A DNA stretch of 10,371 bases from JAZKIX01 sp040384645 (GTDB taxonomy: Bacteria; Pseudomonadota; Gammaproteobacteria; Burkholderiales; Burkholderiaceae_D). Under the pieces are notes generated by a model. The model saw only the letters and a program-made list of their open reading frames with translations, was not told where the DNA came from and made no database searches. This document shows positions 1-5,548 of this stretch, in pieces (position 1 is the first letter of the stretch; each line of letters starts with the position of its first letter). The position numbers and the translations under genes were made by a program. The stretch is from positions 1 through 10,371 of the forward strand of contig JAZKIX010000211.1 in assembly GCA_040384645.1 (NCBI GenBank), read 5' to 3'.

Positions 1-55
1 AGCTTTCGCCACTACCCCCTCAAGATAGCGTGTCTACCAATTTCACCACGTCGGC
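1..55 (-). tRNA. tRNA-Leu (anticodon GAG), 3' part cut off by the window edge
   Basis: Read on the minus strand, the gene starts GCCGACGTGGTGAAATTGG at 55 and continues through a D-arm typical of class II tRNA-Leu (GGTAGACACGC). The anticodon arm is CTATC-TTGAGGG-GGTAG: stem halves at 24-28 and 12-16, loop at 17-23, and GAG at 19-21. The stem pairs fully with one G-U. The rest of the variable arm, the T-arm and the acceptor 3' strand lie outside the window. This tRNA reads CUC/CUU leucine codons. It lies about 100 bases downstream of secG on the same strand, a placement known in Burkholderiales, where nuoA usually follows. A good promoter lies directly upstream. Confidence 0.93.
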
Positions 56-66
56 ATAAGGTCAAT

Positions 67-96
67 ATTGTAACCCGTTTTAGGGGTTTTGTTCAA
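67..96 (-). promoter_or_regulatory. Sigma70-type promoter of tRNA-Leu
   Basis: On the minus strand, TTGAAC (91-96) and TACAAT (67-72) are separated by 18 bases. A start site about 6-7 bases past the -10 box would fall near 60, only about five bases before the mature tRNA 5' end at 55. This suggests that the tRNA can be transcribed independently of secG with a very short 5' leader. The boxes are seen in the sequence; use is inferred. Confidence 0.6.
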
Positions 97-121
97 TGCA
101 CAATTGCACCAAAACAAGACT

Positions 122-143
122 TAAATAAAAATGCACCTGCACG
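122..143 (-). terminator. Weak possible terminator after secG
   Basis: About 12 bases after the secG stop, the minus strand has a short GTGC-AGGT-GCAT stem-loop (four pairs including one G-U), followed at once by TTTTTATTT. The T-rich tail is good but the stem is very short, so this may only be a leaky stop. No better terminator is seen between secG and the tRNA. Confidence 0.3.
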
Positions 144-154
144 AATTACAACTA

Positions 155-547
155 TCACTTTGGAATCTGATTCGATTGCACCGGAGATGCTGCACTTGCT
201 GCAGCACTAGCAGCCACTGATGCGGCCGGCGCGGAAGTAGCTGCACTGACAGCTGCTGGAGCCGACACCGCCGGAAGATTTTCCATCACACCGCCACCTA
301 CAGGTGCTTGCTTATTTACCAAGAATGAAAGCGCCAATGTGGCGAAAAAGAAAATCGCCGCAGCGCCCCCAGTTGATTTAGACAAAAAATTCGATGAACC
401 GGTAGCACCGAACAAGCTACCTGACGCCCCCGAACCGAAGGCCGCACCCATGTCAGCACCTTTGCCATGCTGCAACAATACCAAGCCGATGATAGTCAAG
501 GCAGACAATACTTGTACAACGATAATAATTGTAAACAAAGTGCTCAT
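155..547 (-). CDS. secG: Preprotein translocase subunit SecG
   Basis: Encodes 130 residues. SecG is the small, non-essential inner-membrane subunit of the SecYEG channel; it assists SecA-driven protein export. Two hydrophobic segments are visible (about residues 3-23 and 60-77), joined by a Gly/Ala/Ser/Phe-rich linker containing the family signature around LLQHGKGADMGAAFGSGAS (residues 24-42), with GSLFG and FLSK further on. After the second segment comes a tail of about 50 residues made almost entirely of Ala, Ser, Pro and Val, making the protein longer than the roughly 110-residue E. coli form. The ATG at 547 has a modest GGAA ribosome binding site eight bases upstream. The gene starts 36 bases after the tpiA stop, so co-transcription with tpiA is likely. 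Identity is secure; the tail is low-complexity and its role is unknown. Confidence 0.96.
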   Translation of the reverse strand: MSTLFTIIIVVQVLSALTIIGLVLLQHGKGADMGAAFGSGASGSLFGATGSSNFLSKSTGGAAAIFFFATLALSFLVNKQAPVGGGVMENLPAVSAPAAVSAATSAPAASVAASAAASAASPVQSNQIPK

Positions 548-583
548 TGCAAAATTTCCAGTCTCAGGTTAGTTCTGTTTTAA

Positions 584-1330
584 TTAATTCACAGCTTCGG
601 CAATCGCCAAAAAATCCACCACACTTAAGGCCGCACCACCGATTAAGCCGCCATCGATGTCCGGCATCGCCATCAATTCTTTCGCATGATCAGGCTTCAT
701 ACTGCCACCATAGATAATTCTGATAGCCGCTGCTGCCGAATTACGTTTCTCAATCCTGCTGCGCAACTTGGCATGCACTTCTTGCGCCATCTGGGGCGTT
801 GCAACTTTGCCAGTACCGATTGCCCATACCGGCTCATAGGCAATAATTATTTTCGACAAATCACTGGGATCAACGGCATCGACGACCGCATCAATTTGCC
901 GACCAACCACTGCGTCCGCCTGACCAGCTTCGCGCTCGACTAGCGTTTCGCCCACACACACAATCGGCGTCAAGCCACTTGTTACAGCACGCACCGCTTT
1001 TGCTGCAACCAATCCATTAGATTCACCGTGACAAGCCCGACGCTCTGAATGCCCGACAATCACATATTCACAAGCAAAATCGGACAACATCGCAGCCGAA
1101 ATTTCGCCGGTATAAGCACCGGCTTCGTGCGCAGAAATGTCTTGTGCTCCCCAACCAATACCGCTGCCCATCAACGCTTGCTGGCACTGCCAAAAATATG
1201 GGGCTGGCACACATACAACCAACTCGCAATTTTTCGGCTTAGCCGCTGCTTTGAGTGCGGCCAACAGCTGTGAGTTCAGCGCCAGGCTTCCATTCATCTT
1301 CCAGTTGCCAGCAACAATTTTGCAACGCAT
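584..1330 (-). CDS. tpiA: Triosephosphate isomerase
   Basis: Encodes 248 residues, full length for the family. The cytoplasmic (beta/alpha)8-barrel enzyme interconverts dihydroxyacetone phosphate and glyceraldehyde 3-phosphate in glycolysis and gluconeogenesis. All key positions are visible: Asn9 and Lys11 in GNWKMNG, the electrophilic His94 in VIVGHSERR, and the catalytic base Glu166 in AYEPVWAIGTGK, which also opens the flexible loop 6. The phosphate-binding segments are IYGGS (206-210) and GGLIGGAAL (227-235). The ATG at 1330 has only a weak AGG ribosome binding site, but the start is supported by the standard N-terminus MRCKIVAGNWKMNG. A good promoter lies 28 bases upstream, and secG follows after 36 bases, indicating a tpiA-secG transcript. 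Confidence 0.98.
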   Translation of the reverse strand: MRCKIVAGNWKMNGSLALNSQLLAALKAAAKPKNCELVVCVPAPYFWQCQQALMGSGIGWGAQDISAHEAGAYTGEISAAMLSDFACEYVIVGHSERRACHGESNGLVAAKAVRAVTSGLTPIVCVGETLVEREAGQADAVVGRQIDAVVDAVDPSDLSKIIIAYEPVWAIGTGKVATPQMAQEVHAKLRSRIEKRNSAAAAIRIIYGGSMKPDHAKELMAMPDIDGGLIGGAALSVVDFLAIAEAVN

Positions 1331-1357
1331 AGCAGCCTAAAATTGCAATAACCCGCC

Positions 1358-1387
1358 ATTTTAGCTTGTCACCCCAATAGAGGTCAA
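1358..1387 (-). promoter_or_regulatory. Sigma70-type promoter of tpiA-secG
   Basis: On the minus strand, TTGACC (1382-1387) and TAAAAT (1358-1363) are 18 bases apart. The predicted start site near 1351 would give a leader of about 20 bases before the tpiA ATG at 1330. It lies in the 155-base spacer between the quinone oxidoreductase gene and tpiA. No convincing terminator for the upstream gene was found in this spacer, so some read-through is possible. Confidence 0.6.
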
Positions 1388-1485
1388 ACGCGGGATCAGT
1401 TTTTCTTTTAGCTAGCCACTCTATACCTGCTTAGAAACTGAAAATATGTGATGACAATCGCGCCAGTCCCTTTCCAAAAATTAGA

Positions 1486-2469
1486 TCACTGCGCTACAGC
1501 AAGCACAATTTTCCCAATATGCGCACCCGACTCCATCAATGCATGTGCGTCCGATGCACGATCAAGGGGGAAAATTTTGTAGATGACCGGTTTAATTTTT
1601 TGCGTCTCAAACAAGGGCCAGACCCGTTCTTTTAACTGTGCGGCAATTGCCGCCTTAAACTCTATTGAGCGCGGCCGCAAGGTCGAGCCGGTAAGAGTTA
1701 AACGACGCGTCAACAACTGCGCCAGATCGACCGATGCCTTGGCGCCACCCATCAACGCTATCAAGGCCAAGCGGCCATCATCGGCCAGACACTGTATCTC
1801 GCGCCCGATATAGTCGCCGCCCACCATATCAAGAATCACGTCGACGCCTTTGCCGCCGGTTAATTGCATGACCACCTCGACGAAATCCTCACTGCGGTAA
1901 TTGATGCTGCGCACGGCACCCAAACGCTCCGCTGCGCGGCATTTATCGTCACTGCCCGCGGTAGCGAAAACCCGACGCCCCAACGCATGCGCCAGTTGAA
2001 TTGCCGTCACACCGATGCCGGAGGTACCGCCCTGCACGAGCAAGCTTTCGCCATCTGCTAGATTCGCGCGATCGAACACATTACTCCACACCGTAAAATA
2101 GGTCTCGGGCAGCGATGCAGCTTCTAATGCAGTCAAGCCTGCCGGACATGGCAAACACTGCGCCAGCGGGATCGCACAATATTCTGCATAGCCGCCGCCC
2201 TGCACCAAGGCACAGACCAAGTCGCCCAACGCAAAGTCGCTGCCAGCCAGATTGCCACCGACAATTTCACCTGCGATTTCCAGCCCTGGAATATCGGATG
2301 CGCCCAAAGGTACCGGATAACGCCCCAGCCGCTGCAATACATCGGGGCGATTGACGCCGGCAGCATGCACTTTTACCAGCACTTCGCCCGTTTGCAGCAG
2401 TGGCATCGGGCGCTCGCACAGTTGCAACACATCGGGAGCGCCGGGATGAATAATTTCAATGGCACGCAT
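1486..2469 (-). CDS. NAD(P)H quinone oxidoreductase, PIG3-like zinc-independent MDR family
   Basis: Encodes 327 residues from the ATG at 2469. Family members are soluble medium-chain reductases that transfer electrons from NADPH to quinones. The N-terminal GroES-like domain carries GVNRPDVLQRLGRYP (38-52) and ASDIPGLEIAGEIVG (57-71), the quinone-reductase signature of the PIG3/TP53I3 group. The Rossmann domain begins with the nucleotide-binding motif GGTSGIG (147-153), and LIALMGG-like segments follow. The cysteine cluster that binds structural zinc in alcohol dehydrogenases is absent. The reading frame could begin 15 bases earlier at a TTG, but a GAGGAA ribosome binding site (2477-2482) sits seven bases before the ATG and overlaps that TTG, so the ATG is preferred. 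The gene lies between pnp and tpiA, a placement conserved in Burkholderiales, where it is usually annotated only by family. The real substrate is unknown. Confidence 0.9.
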   Translation of the reverse strand: MRAIEIIHPGAPDVLQLCERPMPLLQTGEVLVKVHAAGVNRPDVLQRLGRYPVPLGASDIPGLEIAGEIVGGNLAGSDFALGDLVCALVQGGGYAEYCAIPLAQCLPCPAGLTALEAASLPETYFTVWSNVFDRANLADGESLLVQGGTSGIGVTAIQLAHALGRRVFATAGSDDKCRAAERLGAVRSINYRSEDFVEVVMQLTGGKGVDVILDMVGGDYIGREIQCLADDGRLALIALMGGAKASVDLAQLLTRRLTLTGSTLRPRSIEFKAAIAAQLKERVWPLFETQKIKPVIYKIFPLDRASDAHALMESGAHIGKIVLAVAQ

Positions 2470-2476
2470 CAGCAAT

Positions 2477-2482
2477 TTCCTC
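2477..2482 (-). promoter_or_regulatory. Ribosome binding site fixing the quinone oxidoreductase start
   Basis: GAGGAA on the minus strand, seven bases upstream of the ATG at 2467-2469. It overlaps the upstream in-frame TTG (2482-2484), which argues against that TTG as the start codon. Confidence 0.75.
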
Positions 2483-2550
2483 AAGGTCGAAGTAAACTAT
2501 GCAGAAGGTAGGGGTTAGCATCGAAAAATCAATCGCACATCAATAAATAT

Positions 2551-2621
2551 GGGGGTATATATGGAAATATGGCTCCACCCGCACGATTTCATTGGGCAAA
2601 ATAAAATACATGCTGGAGTAT
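2551..2621. repeat. 71-bp dispersed intergenic repeat, copy A
   Basis: This segment aligns without gaps to 8169-8239, with about 52 of 71 positions identical by hand count. Identity is concentrated in blocks: GGGGGTATAT at the left edge (10/10), a 33-base core at 2577-2609 beginning ACCCGCACG and ending AAAATAAAATAC (31/33), and a right-hand GTAT. The 16 bases between the first two blocks and the 8 bases before GTAT differ freely but keep their length. The copy lies between the pnp terminator and the quinone oxidoreductase gene, 81 bases from that gene's start. It matches no known element that I recognise. Confidence 0.75.
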
Positions 2622-2637
2622 ATTTATCGTCAATTTC

Positions 2638-2670
2638 AAAAAAACCGCCGGGATTTGCATCACCGGCGGC
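2638..2670 (-). terminator. Rho-independent terminator of pnp
   Basis: Minus-strand stem CCGCCGG/CCGGCGG (seven perfect pairs, 2645-2651 with 2663-2669) with an 11-base loop, followed immediately by seven T residues (2638-2644). It starts about 26 bases after the pnp stop codon. This is a textbook intrinsic terminator and separates pnp from the downstream oxidoreductase gene. Confidence 0.9.
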
Positions 2671-2695
2671 TTCTTTTACAGCTTACAGCCAAAAA

Positions 2696-4822
2696 TTATT
2701 GCTGTTCTGGTGCTGCTGCTTCGCTTTCTAAAGCCGCTTTCATCGACAGTTTCAAACGACCGCGATCATCGGTTTCGAGTACTTTAACCCGCACTTGCTG
2801 ACCTTCTTTTAGGTAGTCGGCAACTGCATTAACACGCTCATTGGCTATCTGGCTGATGTGCAGCAAACCGTCCTTGCCTGGCATGACTTGGACAATGGCG
2901 CCGAAGTCCAGCAATTTCAAGACTGTGCCTTCGTAGACCTTGCCCACTTCAACCGAGGCAGTCAATTCTTCGATGCGGCGCTTGGCTTCCTGACCAGCGG
3001 CTGCGTCGACCGATGCGATGGTCACGACGCCCTCATCGCTGATATCGATCTGGGTGCCAGTCTCTTCGGTCAGGGCGCGAATTACTGCACCGCCCTTGCC
3101 GATAACGTCGCGAATCTTTTCCGGATTGATCTTGATCGTGATCAGGCGCGGCGCGAAGTCGGACAATTCGGTCTTCACATGTGGTACGGCTTCTTGCATT
3201 TTGCCGAGGATATGAATACGTCCTTCCTTGGCTTGCGCCAAAGCGACTTGCATGATTTCTTTGGTAATACCCTGGATTTTGATATCCATTTGCAAAGCGG
3301 TAATCCCGGCTGCGGTACCAGCAACTTTAAAATCCATATCGCCGAGGTGATCTTCATCGCCCAGAATGTCGGTCAGCACGGCAAACTTGCCGCCTTCCTT
3401 GATCAAGCCCATAGCGATACCAGCGACGTGCGCTTTCATCGGCACGCCTGCATCCATCAATGCCAGGCAACCGCCGCACACCGATGCCATCGAGGACGAC
3501 CCGTTCGATTCGGTGATTTCCGACACCAAGCGCACGGCATAGCTGAAATCTTCTGCATTTGGCAAGGCTGCCAACAAGGCGCGCTTAGCCAAGCGGCCGT
3601 GACCAATCTCACGACGCTTCGGTGTGCCGACGCGACCGGTTTCGCCAGTGGCGAACGGTGGCATGTTGTAATGCAGCATGAAACCGTCGGTGTATTCGCC
3701 CATCAGCGCATCGATTTTTTGATTGTCGCGTGCAGTACCGAGGGTAGCAATGACCAGCGCTTGCGTCTCGCCGCGTGTGAACAGGGCCGAGCCGTGGGTA
3801 CGGGGCAAAACGCTGGTGCGGATCGTGATCGGACGCACGGTACGTGTGTCGCGGCCGTCGATGCGCGGTTCGCCATCGAGAATTTGCGAACGGACAATTT
3901 TCGATTCCAGATCGAACAAGACATTGCCGACATCGGCATTGTCCGGTGCCGATGTTCCGGCAGCAGCAGCCTGCGTTGCCAAGGCCGAATAGACCGCAGC
4001 AAACGCGTCTTTCAACTTAGCGGTACGTGCTTGTTTTTCTTTGATTTGATAGGCTTCACGCAGCAAAGGCTCGGCCACAGCAGATACGGCAGCGATCAGC
4101 GGCTCGTTCTTCGGCGCCGGGCTCCATTCGACTTCTGGCTTGCCACCATCGCGTACCAGATCGTGGATCGCGTCGATCACGGCCTTCATTTGATCGTGAC
4201 CGTAAACCACGGCGCCAAGCATGACTTCTTCCGACAATTGCTGCGCCTCGGATTCAACCATCAAGACTGCGGTTTCGGTACCAGCCACAACCAGGTCCAT
4301 CTGCGATGTCTTAAGCTGCGTGGTGGTTGGATTGAGCAGGTATTGACCATTGACATAACCGACGCGTGCGGCGCCGACAGGACCATTGAATGGCACACCA
4401 GATACGCACAAAGCAGCGGAAGCGCCGATCATGGCGGCGATATCAGGATCGATCTCTGGATTAACGGATAGCACGTGAATGATGATTTGAACTTCGTTCA
4501 AATAGCCTTCAGGGAACAATGGGCGCATCGGGCGGTCGATCAGGCGCGATGTCAGTGTTTCTTTTTCTGAAGGACGTCCTTCACGCTTGAAAAAACCACC
4601 GGGAATACGACCGGCAGCGTAACTTTTTTCAACATAATCGACTGTCAACGGAAAAAAATCCTGGCCTGGCTTGGCATCCTTGCGAGCCACGACGGTTGCC
4701 AGTACAACGGTATCTTCAATTGAAACCATGACCGCGCCAGACGCCTGGCGCGCAATTTCACCGGTCTCAAGAGTGACTTGATGCTGACCGTATTGGAAGG
4801 TTTTGGTGACTTTATTAAACAT
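2696..4822 (-). CDS. pnp: Polyribonucleotide nucleotidyltransferase (PNPase)
   Basis: Encodes 708 residues, typical length. The enzyme degrades RNA 3'-to-5' by phosphorolysis, releasing nucleoside diphosphates, and can add heteropolymeric tails; it is a homotrimer and a component of many RNA degradosomes. Domains in order: first RNase PH-like domain with GGFFKREGRPSEKE (75-88) and DRPMRPLFPEGY (96-107); a helical linker (about 215-310); the catalytic second RNase PH domain (about 320-550) with Asp489 and Asp495 matching E. coli Asp486 and Asp492, and SNGSSSMASVCGG (439-451); a KH domain with GKGG (575-578); and an S1 RNA-binding domain (about 625-693). The start has a strong AGAGGA site (4829-4834) six bases upstream. 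It follows rpsO as in many bacteria, with a long structured leader, and ends at a strong terminator. All expected motifs are present. Confidence 0.98.
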   Translation of the reverse strand: MFNKVTKTFQYGQHQVTLETGEIARQASGAVMVSIEDTVVLATVVARKDAKPGQDFFPLTVDYVEKSYAAGRIPGGFFKREGRPSEKETLTSRLIDRPMRPLFPEGYLNEVQIIIHVLSVNPEIDPDIAAMIGASAALCVSGVPFNGPVGAARVGYVNGQYLLNPTTTQLKTSQMDLVVAGTETAVLMVESEAQQLSEEVMLGAVVYGHDQMKAVIDAIHDLVRDGGKPEVEWSPAPKNEPLIAAVSAVAEPLLREAYQIKEKQARTAKLKDAFAAVYSALATQAAAAGTSAPDNADVGNVLFDLESKIVRSQILDGEPRIDGRDTRTVRPITIRTSVLPRTHGSALFTRGETQALVIATLGTARDNQKIDALMGEYTDGFMLHYNMPPFATGETGRVGTPKRREIGHGRLAKRALLAALPNAEDFSYAVRLVSEITESNGSSSMASVCGGCLALMDAGVPMKAHVAGIAMGLIKEGGKFAVLTDILGDEDHLGDMDFKVAGTAAGITALQMDIKIQGITKEIMQVALAQAKEGRIHILGKMQEAVPHVKTELSDFAPRLITIKINPEKIRDVIGKGGAVIRALTEETGTQIDISDEGVVTIASVDAAAGQEAKRRIEELTASVEVGKVYEGTVLKLLDFGAIVQVMPGKDGLLHISQIANERVNAVADYLKEGQQVRVKVLETDDRGRLKLSMKAALESEAAAPEQQ

Positions 4823-5019
4823 GGGTGATCCTCTCTATTTTGCCGACAGATTTTCAGGGGCTGTCGTTCACCTCATTACAGGTAGCGCGTCAGTGATAAG
4901 CCTCTACAAAAGACTATCGATGACTTGCCGCCTCACTGCATCTCCATTGCCCGCGCTATCCAATGCCAGACCGGACGCAACGTCGTGAAACAAACTAATC
5001 AAACAAACTACAAATGCAA
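4823..5019 (-). promoter_or_regulatory. Long pnp 5' leader with stem-loops
   Basis: About 197 bases lie between the rpsO terminator and the pnp start. On the minus strand three simple inverted repeats occur in succession: CATTG/CAATG (4961-4965 with 4945-4949, 11-base loop), CAGTGA/TCACTG (4933-4938 with 4891-4896, long loop), and CGACAG/CTGTCG (4861-4866 with 4844-4849, 11-base loop) just before the AGAGGA ribosome binding site. In E. coli, PNPase represses itself through an RNase III-cut hairpin in its leader. These stems are shorter, so a similar role here is inference only. No clear promoter boxes were found. Confidence 0.4.
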
Positions 5020-5052
5020 AAATGCCTGCGTCAGAATCTGGCGCAGGCATTT
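5015..5052 (-). terminator. Terminator or attenuator between rpsO and pnp
   Basis: The minus strand shows an 11-pair perfect stem (5042-5052 with 5020-5030; core ATGCCTGCG/CGCAGGCAT) and an 11-base loop; the A-T end of the stem merges into a short TTTTT run. It begins about 30 bases after the rpsO stop. In E. coli the equivalent terminator is partly read through into pnp; the same is likely here given the gene order. Confidence 0.88.
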
Positions 5053-5081
5053 CAGTAAATCTTGATGCAATGGTGCAAAAA

Positions 5082-5351
5082 TTATTTGCGCAAACCGAGC
5101 TTGGCGATCAGGTCGCGGTAACGGGTCGCATCTTTACTTTTGAGGTAAGACAGCAAACTCTTACGGCGATTTACCATCATGATCAAGCCGCGACGGGAAT
5201 GATGATCTTTGGCATGGGCTTTAAAGTGACCGTTCAGGTCGTTGATACGTGCTGTCAGCAATGCGACTTGCACTTCCGGGGAGCCTGTGTCGTTTTGACC
5301 ACGTGCATTGTCCGCAACGATGGCGGCCTTGTTGGATTTTTCTAATGTCAT
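5082..5351 (-). CDS. rpsO: Small ribosomal subunit protein S15
   Basis: Encodes 89 residues, exactly the normal length. S15 binds 16S rRNA early in 30S assembly and contributes to a bridge with the 50S subunit. The family signature is clear: NDTGSPEVQVALLTARINDL, then the rRNA-binding stretch HAKDHHSRRGLIMMVNRRK and the C-terminal SYLKSKDATRYRDLIAKLGLRK-type helix. The ATG at 5351 follows an AAAGGT ribosome binding site. The gene has its own strong promoter about 90 bases upstream and a terminator downstream, then pnp, the classical rpsO-pnp arrangement. S15 represses its own mRNA in several bacteria; a 5' leader of about 80 bases with hairpins leaves room for this. Confidence 0.98.
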   Translation of the reverse strand: MTLEKSNKAAIVADNARGQNDTGSPEVQVALLTARINDLNGHFKAHAKDHHSRRGLIMMVNRRKSLLSYLKSKDATRYRDLIAKLGLRK

Positions 5352-5368
5352 GACTTACCTTTCACATG

Positions 5369-5398
5369 CGGTGTTCAGAGTCTTAACCCTACACACCG
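5369..5398 (-). promoter_or_regulatory. Leader hairpin just before the rpsO ribosome binding site
   Basis: On the minus strand CGGTGT (5393-5398) pairs with ACACCG (5369-5374) across an 18-base loop, ending a few bases before the AAAGGT site. A second small hairpin, GGCAA-TTT-TTGCC (5419-5431), lies near the predicted 5' end. S15 autoregulation acts on structured rpsO leaders in other bacteria; whether this leader binds S15 cannot be told by eye. Confidence 0.35.
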
Positions 5399-5439
5399 TG
5401 AACTACGATTAAAGAACCGGCAAAAATTGCCAGACGCGG

Positions 5440-5468
5440 ATTATAGCGGAAACGCGTTACCGGTTCAA
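5440..5468 (-). promoter_or_regulatory. Strong sigma70 promoter of rpsO
   Basis: On the minus strand, TTGAAC (5463-5468) is followed after exactly 17 bases by a perfect TATAAT (5440-5445). The predicted start is near 5433, giving a leader of about 80 bases. This is the best promoter match in the window and fits a highly expressed ribosomal protein gene. Confidence 0.85.
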
Positions 5469-5529
5469 GTTTGGCGCATCGCCCAAACCTGATTCAGCCC
5501 AATTGCCCTGCCCGGCGTGCATGGCAGCA

Positions 5530-5548
5530 ACAAAACACGCGTGGTGTC
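5530..5548 (-). terminator. Weak possible terminator at the leuA stop
   Basis: Minus-strand ACAC-CACGC-GTGT stem-loop (5544-5547 with 5535-5538), plus one possible G-U pair that uses the last base of the leuA stop codon, followed by a short TTTTGTTG. It is weak, and no stronger terminator is seen before the rpsO promoter. Confidence 0.3.

Noticed and set aside
1331..1485. Terminator for the quinone oxidoreductase gene or a third copy of the 71-bp repeat
   Set aside because: No stem followed by a T-tract and neither GGGGGTATAT nor the 33-base core is present in this spacer; only the tpiA promoter is supportable.
2470..2484. Upstream TTG start for the quinone oxidoreductase
   Set aside because: The TTG overlaps the GAGGAA ribosome binding site that serves the ATG at 2469; family members begin near MRAIEI.
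2858..4471. 537-codon open frame on the plus strand opposite pnp
   Set aside because: It lies entirely antisense to pnp, which carries every expected motif. The product shows no recognisable domain and is rich in Cys, His, Arg and Gln, as expected of a complementary frame.
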